From Tissierellia bacterium (lineage in GTDB: Bacteria > Bacillota > Clostridia > Tissierellales > Tepidimicrobiaceae), in assembly GCA_012798935.1 (NCBI GenBank), contig JAAZMG010000224.1, positions 1 through 30,306 on the forward strand: 30,306 nucleotides of DNA, in the 5' to 3' direction. Below the pieces are notes generated by a model. It did not search any database. It had not been told where the DNA came from and worked only from the letters and a program-made list of their open reading frames with translations. Positions 16,236-23,126 of the stretch are shown piece by piece. The position numbers and the translations under genes are program-made. The stretch's first letter is position 1, and every line of letters starts with the position of its first letter.

Positions 16236-16898
16236 ATGAGTTTTAAAATTTATTTAGTAGAAGATGATAAAAATTTAAACCTAGTTTTAACTTCCTATTT
16301 AGAAAAAGAAAACTGGGAAATTTCATCTTTTTTAACAGGTGAAGAGGCAAAAAAGGCTATCAGTAACCCTCCTGATTTGTGGATACTGGATATTATGCTA
16401 CCAGATATAGATGGGTATCAGATTTTACAAGAAATAAAATTGACTTCCCCAGATGTTCCTGTAATCTTTATTTCTGCAAGGGATGCAGATATAGATAGAG
16501 TTTTAGGTTTAGAATTAGGTAGTGATGATTATCTACCTAAACCTTTTCTTCCTAGGGAGTTAGTTATTAGAACTAGAAATCTATTAGAACGGGTATATGG
16601 TACTCGCTCTCAGGTTGAAAATATTCCACCTTATATAATAGATGAAAAAAGTAGAAGGGTTAAGCTAAAAGATCAATTAATTGATTTAACATCTAAAGAA
16701 TTTGAGCTATTAGTCTACTTCTCAAAAAATCAAGGCTTGGCACTTTCTAGGGAACAAATACTTGAATCTGTTTGGGGAGCAAATTATTTTGGAACAGATC
16801 GGGTAGTAGATGATTTGGTAAGACGACTACGAAAAAAGATGCCCCTATTAAATATAGAAACCATATACGGTTACGGTTATAGGATGATAAGACCATGA
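16236..16898 (+). CDS. cssR: CssR-like secretion-stress response regulator
   Basis: A 220-residue OmpR/PhoB-family response regulator. The receiver domain (1-118) has acidic residues D10-D11, the phospho-acceptor Asp52 (ILDIMLPD), Ser80 and Lys102. The winged-helix DNA-binding domain (about 125-220) has LTSKEFELLVYF and FGTDRVVDDLVRRLRKKMP. The FISARDADIDRVLGLELGSDDY and FGTDRVVDDLVRRLR stretches closely match what I know of B. subtilis CssR. Together with the adjacent CssS-like kinase and divergent htrA, this supports the specific name. Its expected role is to activate htrA on secretion or heat stress. GAGGGGAG precedes the start. Confidence 0.88.
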   Translation: MSFKIYLVEDDKNLNLVLTSYLEKENWEISSFLTGEEAKKAISNPPDLWILDIMLPDIDGYQILQEIKLTSPDVPVIFISARDADIDRVLGLELGSDDYLPKPFLPRELVIRTRNLLERVYGTRSQVENIPPYIIDEKSRRVKLKDQLIDLTSKEFELLVYFSKNQGLALSREQILESVWGANYFGTDRVVDDLVRRLRKKMPLLNIETIYGYGYRMIRP

Positions 16899-18238
16899 AG
16901 ATGAAAAACTTGCCCTTGTCCATTCAAATTTGGTTAGTTTTCGCTATAATAACCCTATTTATCTCCATATTGTTGTCTATAATACTGCCAATGACCTTAA
17001 GAGATTTTTTTACAAAGGAAATTTATACTAATATTGAAAATGCTCAAGGATTGATGTTTAACCGTTTTGATAGACAACCTTTTAGTGACTTTCAGGCCAT
17101 TGAAGACATCCGTACTGTTAACCATTTTATAATTTACAATGAAAACCAAATAGTCCTGTCCTCATCTCTGCCTATAAGTTTTTTAAATGAAGTGAAAAAA
17201 GAAGCGAGTATTCAAAAAAATATTAGTCAAAGATATAGTGGTAAAGTTAATAATGAAAAAATATTTTATGTTATTACAAAAGGGAAGTCATTAAACCAAG
17301 ATATTAATTTAGTTTCCTATGTATGGGATTCCTATAGAGAAGATTTAGTCCAAACTTTATTTAAAAAATTAGCAATAATCATGACTATAGTATTTCTTCT
17401 AAGCTGGATTCCTGCTATTGGACTTTCTAAATATTTATCTAGCCCTTTGGTAAGTTTGGAAAAACGTGTTGAAAAACTAGCAAACCATGAATGGAATGAA
17501 CCTGTTGAACTGAAAAGAGGGGATGAAATTGGCAGGCTAGGTGAATCTATCGAACAACTTAGAAATCAATTAATTTACCAAGATGAAATGCAGCAATCTT
17601 TCTTACAACATATATCCCATGAGCTAAAAACTCCTGTAATGGTTATTCGTAGCTATTCTCAGGCTATAAGAGATGGTATATACCCTAAGGGAGATTTAGA
17701 TTGCTCTGTAGAGATTATTGATAAGGAAGCAGAAAGATTAGAAAAACATATAAGAAATTTACTTTATTTAACCAAACTTGACTATCTATCTAATCATGAA
17801 CTTTCTAAAAAAGTCTTTTCTTTAGATAAGCTAATTATGGATGTGGTTGAAAGACTATCCTGGAATAGAACTGAATTAGATTGGAATTTAGATTTACTCC
17901 CAACAGATATCAATGGAGATACAGAACAATGGAGAATAGTCATAGAAAATTTATTAGATAATCAGATACGTTATGCAAATAGTCAAATATCTATATCTCT
18001 AAAACCCAATGATAATAATAAAGTTCTACTCACATTTTGGAACGACGGACCAAGTATTGAACCAGAAATTATAGATTCCCTTTTTAATAAATTTGATAAG
18101 GGATATAAGGGTGAATTTGGTCTTGGATTAGCCATTGTTCATAGGATTGTAACTTTGCATGAGGCTAAAATTTGGGCTGAAAATAAAAATAAAGGGGTAT
18201 CTTTCTATGTGGAAATACCTGCTTACTCTGTTCAATGA
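16895..18238 (+). CDS. cssS: CssS-like sensor histidine kinase
   Basis: A 447-residue membrane kinase with helices at about 11-31 and 158-178 flanking an extracytoplasmic sensor of about 125 residues, then a HAMP domain. The HisKA box is HISHELKTPVMVIRSYSQ (His242), and the HATPase domain has an ENLLDNQIRYA N-box, NDGP and GEFGLGLAIV. The sequence around the second helix (LLSWIPAIGLSKYLSSPLVSLEK) and the H-box closely resembles B. subtilis CssS. It senses misfolded exported protein and phosphorylates the partner regulator. It overlaps cssR by four bases (ATGA), a coupled pair. Confidence 0.88.
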   Translation: MKMKNLPLSIQIWLVFAIITLFISILLSIILPMTLRDFFTKEIYTNIENAQGLMFNRFDRQPFSDFQAIEDIRTVNHFIIYNENQIVLSSSLPISFLNEVKKEASIQKNISQRYSGKVNNEKIFYVITKGKSLNQDINLVSYVWDSYREDLVQTLFKKLAIIMTIVFLLSWIPAIGLSKYLSSPLVSLEKRVEKLANHEWNEPVELKRGDEIGRLGESIEQLRNQLIYQDEMQQSFLQHISHELKTPVMVIRSYSQAIRDGIYPKGDLDCSVEIIDKEAERLEKHIRNLLYLTKLDYLSNHELSKKVFSLDKLIMDVVERLSWNRTELDWNLDLLPTDINGDTEQWRIVIENLLDNQIRYANSQISISLKPNDNNKVLLTFWNDGPSIEPEIIDSLFNKFDKGYKGEFGLGLAIVHRIVTLHEAKIWAENKNKGVSFYVEIPAYSVQ

Positions 18239-18246
18239 TTTTTAAA

Positions 18247-18276
18247 AGCCCTACCTATATTTCAGTAGGTAGGGCT
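18247..18276. terminator. Terminator between convergent cssS and hcp
   Basis: AGCCCTACCTA (18247-18257) pairs perfectly with TAGGTAGGGCT (18266-18276) around an eight-base loop. The T-run is better on the minus strand, so it chiefly ends the hcp transcript and may also serve cssS. Confidence 0.85.
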
Positions 18277-18284
18277 AATTTATA

Positions 18285-19937
18285 TTATCCTTCCATAAAC
18301 ATTTTTATATCATCTGCTACATTGGTTATTCCACCAATTCCAAAGTTCTCCACTAATACATTAACCACATTTGGAGAAAGGAAAGCTGGTAATGTTGGTC
18401 CTAAGTGGATATTCTTTACTCCTAAATATAGTAAAGCTAATAATACTATTACAGCTTTTTGTTCGTACCAAGCTATATTGTATGCAATTGGTAGTTCATT
18501 AATATCTTCTAATTCAAATATTTCTTGAAGTTTCATAGCTATAAGAGCTAAAGAATAGGAATCATTACATTGTCCTGCGTCTAATACCCTTGGTATACCA
18601 TTAATATCTCCTAGATTTAGCTTGTTGTATTTATATTTAGCGCATCCTGCTGTTAATATAACTGTATCCTTTGGTAAAGCTTTAGCAAAATCTGTGTAGT
18701 AGTTTCTGCTTTTCATCCTTCCATCACAACCTGCCATTACAAAGAACTTCTTGATAGCTCCTGTCTTTACTGCTTCTACTATCTTATCAGCTAACGCAAA
18801 TACTTGAGCATGGGCAAATCCTCCAACAATTTTGCCTGTTTCTATTTCAGTAGGTGCTAGTAATTTTTTAGCATGTTCAATAATTTCTGAAAAATCTTTA
18901 GCTTGTCCATCTACTCCATCTGGAATATGCTTAAATCCTGGATATCCAGTTGAACCTGTAGTATATACTCTATCAGCATAGGATTCTTTTGGAGGAACTA
19001 TACAGTTAGTTGTAAATAATATTGGTCCATTGAATTTTTCAAATTCCTCTCTTTGCTTCCACCAAGCATTACCATAGTTTCCAGCAAAATGACTGTATTT
19101 CTTAAATGCTGGATAATATTGGGCAGGCAACATTTCCCCATGAGTATACACATCTACTCCAGTACCTTCTGTTTGTTCTAATAATTCTTCTAAATCTTTT
19201 AGATCATGGCCTGAAATAAGTATTCCAGGATTGTTTCTAACTCCTATATCTACTTCAGTTATTTCTGGATTTCCATAAGTTGATGTATTTGCTTTATCAA
19301 GTAGTGCCATTACATCTACACCATGTTTACCAGTCTCAAGAGTTAATGCAACTAGATCATCTACAGTTAAACTATCATCTAAAGTAGCTGCTAAAGCTTT
19401 TCTAATAAATTTCCCTATTTCTGGATCACTGTATCCTAGGTTATCCGCATGCTCAGCATAGGCTGCCATCCCTTTAACTCCATAGGTAATCAATTCCCTT
19501 AAAGACCTTATGTCTTCATTTTCTGTAGCAAGTACCCCTACATCTTTAGATTCTGCTTTAAATACAATTTCATCCTTTGAATTAACAGTAAATGTTGCTG
19601 CATCAATTAAGTCATCTAACTCTACTTCCTTTTCAATAAGTTTTGCTTTTAACTCATCTCTTAATTTTAAAGCTTCTTTAATCTTTTCAAAGAATCTATC
19701 TTTGTCAAAGTTTGCATTTGTAATTGTCATAAATAAGCTCTCGATTATAAATCTGTCTAATCCGGGCATTTCAAGACCTACTTCATCTGCTTTAATGCCT
19801 AATACTGAAATACCCTTTAATGCATATACCATTAAATCTTGTAGTCCAGCAACATCCGCTGTTTTCCCACATACTCCTACTTTAGTACAGCCCTTTCCCC
19901 CAGCTGTTTCTTGACATTGATAACAAAACATACTCAT
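18285..19937 (-). CDS. hcp: Hybrid cluster protein (hydroxylamine reductase)
   Basis: A 550-residue Hcp (prismane protein). The N-terminal [4Fe-4S] cluster is bound by Cys5, Cys8, Cys17 and Cys23, the class seen in strict anaerobes. Hybrid [4Fe-2S-2O] cluster ligands are visible as His244, Glu268, Cys312, Cys404 (persulfide position, AGCDGR), Cys432, Cys457, Glu492 and Lys494, matching the known Desulfovibrio arrangement. Hcp reduces hydroxylamine in vitro and NO to N2O in some bacteria, and counts as a nitrosative-stress protein. No Hcr reductase lies nearby. GGGGG precedes the start. A CRP/FNR-like palindrome lies upstream. No terminator separates it from the three-gene set upstream, so it may also be the fourth gene of that operon. 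Confidence 0.97.
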   Translation of the reverse strand: MSMFCYQCQETAGGKGCTKVGVCGKTADVAGLQDLMVYALKGISVLGIKADEVGLEMPGLDRFIIESLFMTITNANFDKDRFFEKIKEALKLRDELKAKLIEKEVELDDLIDAATFTVNSKDEIVFKAESKDVGVLATENEDIRSLRELITYGVKGMAAYAEHADNLGYSDPEIGKFIRKALAATLDDSLTVDDLVALTLETGKHGVDVMALLDKANTSTYGNPEITEVDIGVRNNPGILISGHDLKDLEELLEQTEGTGVDVYTHGEMLPAQYYPAFKKYSHFAGNYGNAWWKQREEFEKFNGPILFTTNCIVPPKESYADRVYTTGSTGYPGFKHIPDGVDGQAKDFSEIIEHAKKLLAPTEIETGKIVGGFAHAQVFALADKIVEAVKTGAIKKFFVMAGCDGRMKSRNYYTDFAKALPKDTVILTAGCAKYKYNKLNLGDINGIPRVLDAGQCNDSYSLALIAMKLQEIFELEDINELPIAYNIAWYEQKAVIVLLALLYLGVKNIHLGPTLPAFLSPNVVNVLVENFGIGGITNVADDIKMFMEG

Positions 19938-19970
19938 TGTCTATACCCCCTTGTTTTTTCCTGTAACACT

Positions 19971-20012
19971 ATATTAATATATAATCCATACTATTTCGGT
20001 AACCTATGTTAC
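19971..20012 (-). promoter_or_regulatory. hcp promoter with CRP/FNR-like operator
   Basis: The 14-base palindrome GTAACCTATGTTAC (19999-20012; 5-4-5 dyad, arms GTAAC/GTTAC) is centred at 20005.5. Leftward, TAATAT (19976-19971) is a plausible -10, giving a start near 19964 and placing the dyad at about -41.5, the class II activator position. The regulator is not in the window; an HcpR- or FNR-like protein is the natural candidate. Confidence 0.6.
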
Positions 20013-20065
20013 TAAAATAAAAAATTATTAATTCCTTACCATTTTGAAAACTTCTTAAACACCCC

Positions 20066-21085
20066 TTATGCATTTTTATATCCCCTTTTTATTATTTCAC
20101 CATTCCTAAGACTATTTCTCATGTTTTGAATTATATTATCCATTTTCTCTAATTCAACTAGTACTTGCTTTTCCTCTTGGCTAGTTTCTATAACTTTGTC
20201 TATACCCCCATTTTTTATTACAATTCGTTTATCTGCTATTAATGCTAAGGTTGGATCATGAGTTGCCATAAGAACGATTTTATCGCTACTTATCAATAAT
20301 TCTAAAGCCTTCTTCCTATCTATACCAGCATTTTCTATTTCATCTATTAATACTATAGGAGATGAGCTCAAAATTGCCGTATCTGCTATCATCAATGCTC
20401 TAGATTGTCCACCACTTAAACTGGTTATAGCTGTGTTCAAATCAAATTTTTCCCCCGCTAAATTATTGGCTGCCTTAATTATTTCTTGTATAACCTCTTC
20501 TTCATTTTCTACCATTCTACTTTGTGCATGAAGTTCTAAAAATTCATGCACAGTTAAATCCATTACAAAGTTCATATTTTGAGAAAGTTGAGCTACTAAT
20601 CTATTATTGGAAGAAAACCTCCATTTCACATCTGGAACCTCTCCATTTATCAATATACTCCTTCCCGTAGGAGTATCTCCCTGAGCAGCCCATTCTATAT
20701 CGGCTAATAATCTGCTCTTTCCAGAACCTGTAGGACCTATTATGGAAATAATCTCAGATTTATTTATTTCTATCTTTTTAAACCCCTCTTTATTTCCATC
20801 TTTATCAGTTCCCGCCAGTATAGTTAAGGATTCTATGCCCTTATCTTCCTTTATACCCAAAAATTCTACCATTTGAACAATGTACTCCGATAGATCTTCT
20901 ATCAGTTTTCCCTTATCAATGGCCCACTCTTCTATCTCCTCTTCAGTAAAATGGTTTAGATATTCTTTAAAGGTCTTATTCTCATAACCTTTAAAGTCTA
21001 ATCTGTTATCTTCAAAATAATTTATTACAAATGGATATTTTTGTTCCAATTCTTTTATTGAAAATTTGTCTAAAATATTATTCAT
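20066..21085 (-). CDS. Soluble ABC ATPase with N-terminal DUF1858-like domain
   Basis: A 339-residue protein. Residues 1 to about 75 (FSIKELEQKYPFVINYFEDNRLDF and following) resemble DUF1858/ScdA-N-type helical domains but lack cysteines. An ABC ATPase follows: Walker A GPTGSGKS (117-124), Q-loop AQLSQN, signature LSGGQ (223-227), Walker B VLIDEIE (Asp248-Glu249) and switch His276 (ATHDP). No membrane segment is visible, and no permease gene is nearby. The ATG at 21085 is used because AGGTGA precedes it; it overlaps the stop of the GTPase gene by eight bases. It is the third gene of a leftward set ending in hcp. Its role is unknown; an energy-coupled assembly or delivery step for a metal centre is an inference. 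Confidence 0.72.
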   Translation of the reverse strand: MNNILDKFSIKELEQKYPFVINYFEDNRLDFKGYENKTFKEYLNHFTEEEIEEWAIDKGKLIEDLSEYIVQMVEFLGIKEDKGIESLTILAGTDKDGNKEGFKKIEINKSEIISIIGPTGSGKSRLLADIEWAAQGDTPTGRSILINGEVPDVKWRFSSNNRLVAQLSQNMNFVMDLTVHEFLELHAQSRMVENEEEVIQEIIKAANNLAGEKFDLNTAITSLSGGQSRALMIADTAILSSSPIVLIDEIENAGIDRKKALELLISSDKIVLMATHDPTLALIADKRIVIKNGGIDKVIETSQEEKQVLVELEKMDNIIQNMRNSLRNGEIIKRGYKNA

Positions 21086-21779
21086 CTTTATCACCTAATT
21101 TAATCTTCCTTACATTTCCCATTTGATATGCTTCACCTATTCTTGTTTCCCCTAAACAATAGGAACATAAAGCCGAAGGCATAGGAAATCTTAATTCCTT
21201 ACCTTGAACCGTTTCAATGTCCTCATCTTCACTGTATAATAAAGTACTAAGTTCATATGCTCCCTGACCAGTTAAACCGTTTATATGCATTGTAATAGCT
21301 TTTGGGTTTACAGAATTTATCCTAGATGCAAACACTTCCCTTTCTGCTTGGGATACTATATCCCCCTTAGTTATTACCACAATATCTGCCGACTTTAGCA
21401 TAGGTCCAATCTTCTTAGGAGTATTTATCCCTGATAAATTATCTATAACGCAAACTGATTTTATATCCTTTATATAAGGAGAACATCTATTACATAGTCC
21501 AGCAGACTCTGTAATTAAAAAATCTAAATTTTTATCCTTCCCCCATTGAACTACTTCTTCTATATTAGATACAAAGAAATGATCTGGACATAGGGAACCT
21601 GATAGCCCCTTTTTTACAGGTACACCTGCTTTTTCATATAATATGCCATCATCTGTATAGAGGCAATCAAATTTAACCACCCCTACAGAAATATTCCTTT
21701 GTTTTAAGGCATCTATTACTTTTAATATAATTGAGGTCTTCCCAGATGATGGAGGACCTGAAATAGTTGCTAAATTCAT
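21078..21779 (-). CDS. SIMIBI-class GTPase (HypB/UreG/CobW-like) with CxxC motifs
   Basis: A 233-residue P-loop NTPase. Walker A is GPPSSGKTS (8-16), a DFLITESAGL segment serves as the Walker B/G3 region, and TKGD (137-140) corresponds to the guanine-specificity N/TKxD motif. This is the layout of metallocentre-maturation GTPases such as HypB and UreG. Two cysteine pairs stand out: CNRC (Cys96, Cys99) directly after the Glu-Ser-Ala-Gly segment, and CSYC (Cys205, Cys208) near the C-terminus, plus Cys64. They look like metal or Fe-S ligands. No histidine-rich metal store is present, and no hydrogenase or urease genes are near. It lies 11 bases after the solute-binding-like gene and overlaps the ABC ATPase gene. 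The substrate is unknown. Confidence 0.75.
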   Translation of the reverse strand: MNLATISGPPSSGKTSIILKVIDALKQRNISVGVVKFDCLYTDDGILYEKAGVPVKKGLSGSLCPDHFFVSNIEEVVQWGKDKNLDFLITESAGLCNRCSPYIKDIKSVCVIDNLSGINTPKKIGPMLKSADIVVITKGDIVSQAEREVFASRINSVNPKAITMHINGLTGQGAYELSTLLYSEDEDIETVQGKELRFPMPSALCSYCLGETRIGEAYQMGNVRKIKLGDKDE

Positions 21780-21790
21780 ATCTATCCCCC

Positions 21791-23023
21791 CTAAATTATA
21801 TCTTTGAACAAAGTTTCACATTTCCTTAGTAGGCTACCTATATCTTGACTATTTACATAATCCCATCCAAGCCACATAAACTTCTTATTCCCCCCAAGAT
21901 TATTATCTACTTCTGGGTTTGTTGAAGGAAATTTTCCCTTGGTTACAAGTGTCTCCCCTAACTCCTTAGAGAAGAAAAAGTCTACAAATGGTTTAGTTTT
22001 ATCCTTGGTTTCCTTTTTAGTTAATAAAAATATAGGGCTAATTATTGCTCCATCTTCTGGCCAAATAGGCTTTAAAGGGCTTTCAGGTTTTATCATCTTG
22101 GTAAATATATAGGGCATAACCGTTACAGTTGGTATTCCTGAATTACTTTTTTTTATATGAGATTTTACCATTTCAGCAGGGTGCATACTTCTAAGAAGTG
22201 ATTTCCCAAGGTTTACAATCCCCTTCTGTCCATGGTTTTTATAGATATTTAATAGTATTGCATTAAATAAATCGTAATCATTGATAGGAAGGGATATAGA
22301 GTTTTCAAACTCTGGCTTTAGTAAATCCTCCCATGTTTTAGGGAACTTCCTTCCCTTCAATTCTTCGGTATTTACTACAAAAACTGCAGGAACTACCCCT
22401 ATAATTGAATATTGTTTTTGTGGGTCCTTTAAATCTATTTCATCATTATCAAAATCCTTATTTAATTTATCAAAGCCTGTAATATCTTCAAAGATTCCCT
22501 TGGCTTTGAACTTACCCATCAAATTCTTATCAAAAAATAAATCAAATCCAGCAGACATAAATAAATCAGGTAAGGATTCTTCATTATCGGATTCAATCTT
22601 TTTTCTTATCCAGTCCACTCCTAGGTGGGCAGATTTTAATTCATATTCAACCTTAAAATCAGATTCATCTTTATTTTCATCCCTCCAAGTATTAAATGCT
22701 TCTAACAATGGCACTCTTACTGGACAAGGCAAAACTCCATCAATTTTTATATCTGGATTTTCAATTTTGTTTTGTGTTACTAAAGTCTTATCCATAGACT
22801 CTCTATTTTGTTCTATTGCATCTATCAATTTCTCAGTAAATAATTCTATATTTATCCTTTTACTCTTAAGGGCCATCTCCAATGAAATGGTCTTTCCCAT
22901 TAACTTTCTCATCTTTTCGTTAGCTAATTGTTCAAATCCATTTGCCGCAAATATATCTATAGTTTCTGGATACTTTTCTGTTATATCATATACCTTATCT
23001 TTTATATCAAAGTATTTATTCAT
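21791..23023 (-). CDS. Solute-binding-protein-like protein with N-terminal DUF1858-like domain
   Basis: A 410-residue protein. Residues 1 to about 70 (FDIKDKVYDITEKYPETIDIFAANGF, then MRKLMGKTISLEMALKSKRINIELF) fit a DUF1858-like domain, the family linked by name to hybrid cluster proteins, although its usual cysteines are missing. From about 92 onward it resembles type 2 periplasmic binding proteins of the iron/thiamine class (LPDLFMSAGFDLFF, VPAVFVVNTEELKGRKFPKTWEDLL, then PFVDFFFSKELGE). Unlike transporter-binding proteins, it has no visible signal peptide or lipobox, so it is probably cytosolic. Start 23023 has AGGAGG. It is the first gene of the set and is preceded by the same palindrome as hcp. 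The ligand is unknown. Confidence 0.72.
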   Translation of the reverse strand: MNKYFDIKDKVYDITEKYPETIDIFAANGFEQLANEKMRKLMGKTISLEMALKSKRINIELFTEKLIDAIEQNRESMDKTLVTQNKIENPDIKIDGVLPCPVRVPLLEAFNTWRDENKDESDFKVEYELKSAHLGVDWIRKKIESDNEESLPDLFMSAGFDLFFDKNLMGKFKAKGIFEDITGFDKLNKDFDNDEIDLKDPQKQYSIIGVVPAVFVVNTEELKGRKFPKTWEDLLKPEFENSISLPINDYDLFNAILLNIYKNHGQKGIVNLGKSLLRSMHPAEMVKSHIKKSNSGIPTVTVMPYIFTKMIKPESPLKPIWPEDGAIISPIFLLTKKETKDKTKPFVDFFFSKELGETLVTKGKFPSTNPEVDNNLGGNKKFMWLGWDYVNSQDIGSLLRKCETLFKDII

Positions 23024-23058
23024 ATCTACCCTCCTAAATAACTTTATTCCATAAGGAT

Positions 23059-23100
23059 ATTTTACTCTTTTTATAAAAATTCATCCGTAACCTAGGTTAC
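23059..23100 (-). promoter_or_regulatory. Promoter of the three-gene set with CRP/FNR-like operator
   Basis: The palindrome GTAACCTAGGTTAC (23087-23100), centred at 23093.5, is followed leftward by TAAAAT (23064-23059) as -10. The palindrome-to-minus-10 distance, 29.5 bp, is identical to that at hcp, placing the dyad near -41.5. The palindrome is embedded in the terminator of the upstream ABC exporter operon. Confidence 0.6.
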
Positions 23101-23115
23101 GGATGAATTTTTATA
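23072..23115 (-). terminator. 44-bp perfect palindrome acting as terminator
   Basis: A perfect dyad with 22-base arms and no spacer lies 11 bases after the stop of the ABC exporter gene ending at 23127. The minus-strand transcript would form a long hairpin with an AU-rich base and a U-containing tail. Its core is also the candidate operator of the next operon. Confidence 0.75.
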
Positions 23116-23126
23116 TTATTTTTATT

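Noticed and set aside
19510..19914. Rightward open frame opposite hcp
   Set aside because: It is an antisense shadow of a securely identified gene with low-complexity composition.
20013..20065. Terminator between the ABC ATPase gene and hcp
   Set aside because: I looked for a hairpin with a T tail and saw none, which leaves readthrough into hcp possible.
22281..23054. Long rightward open frame of 257 codons
   Set aside because: It lies entirely opposite the solute-binding-like gene, is serine- and phenylalanine-rich as expected of an antisense shadow, and has no convincing ribosome binding site.
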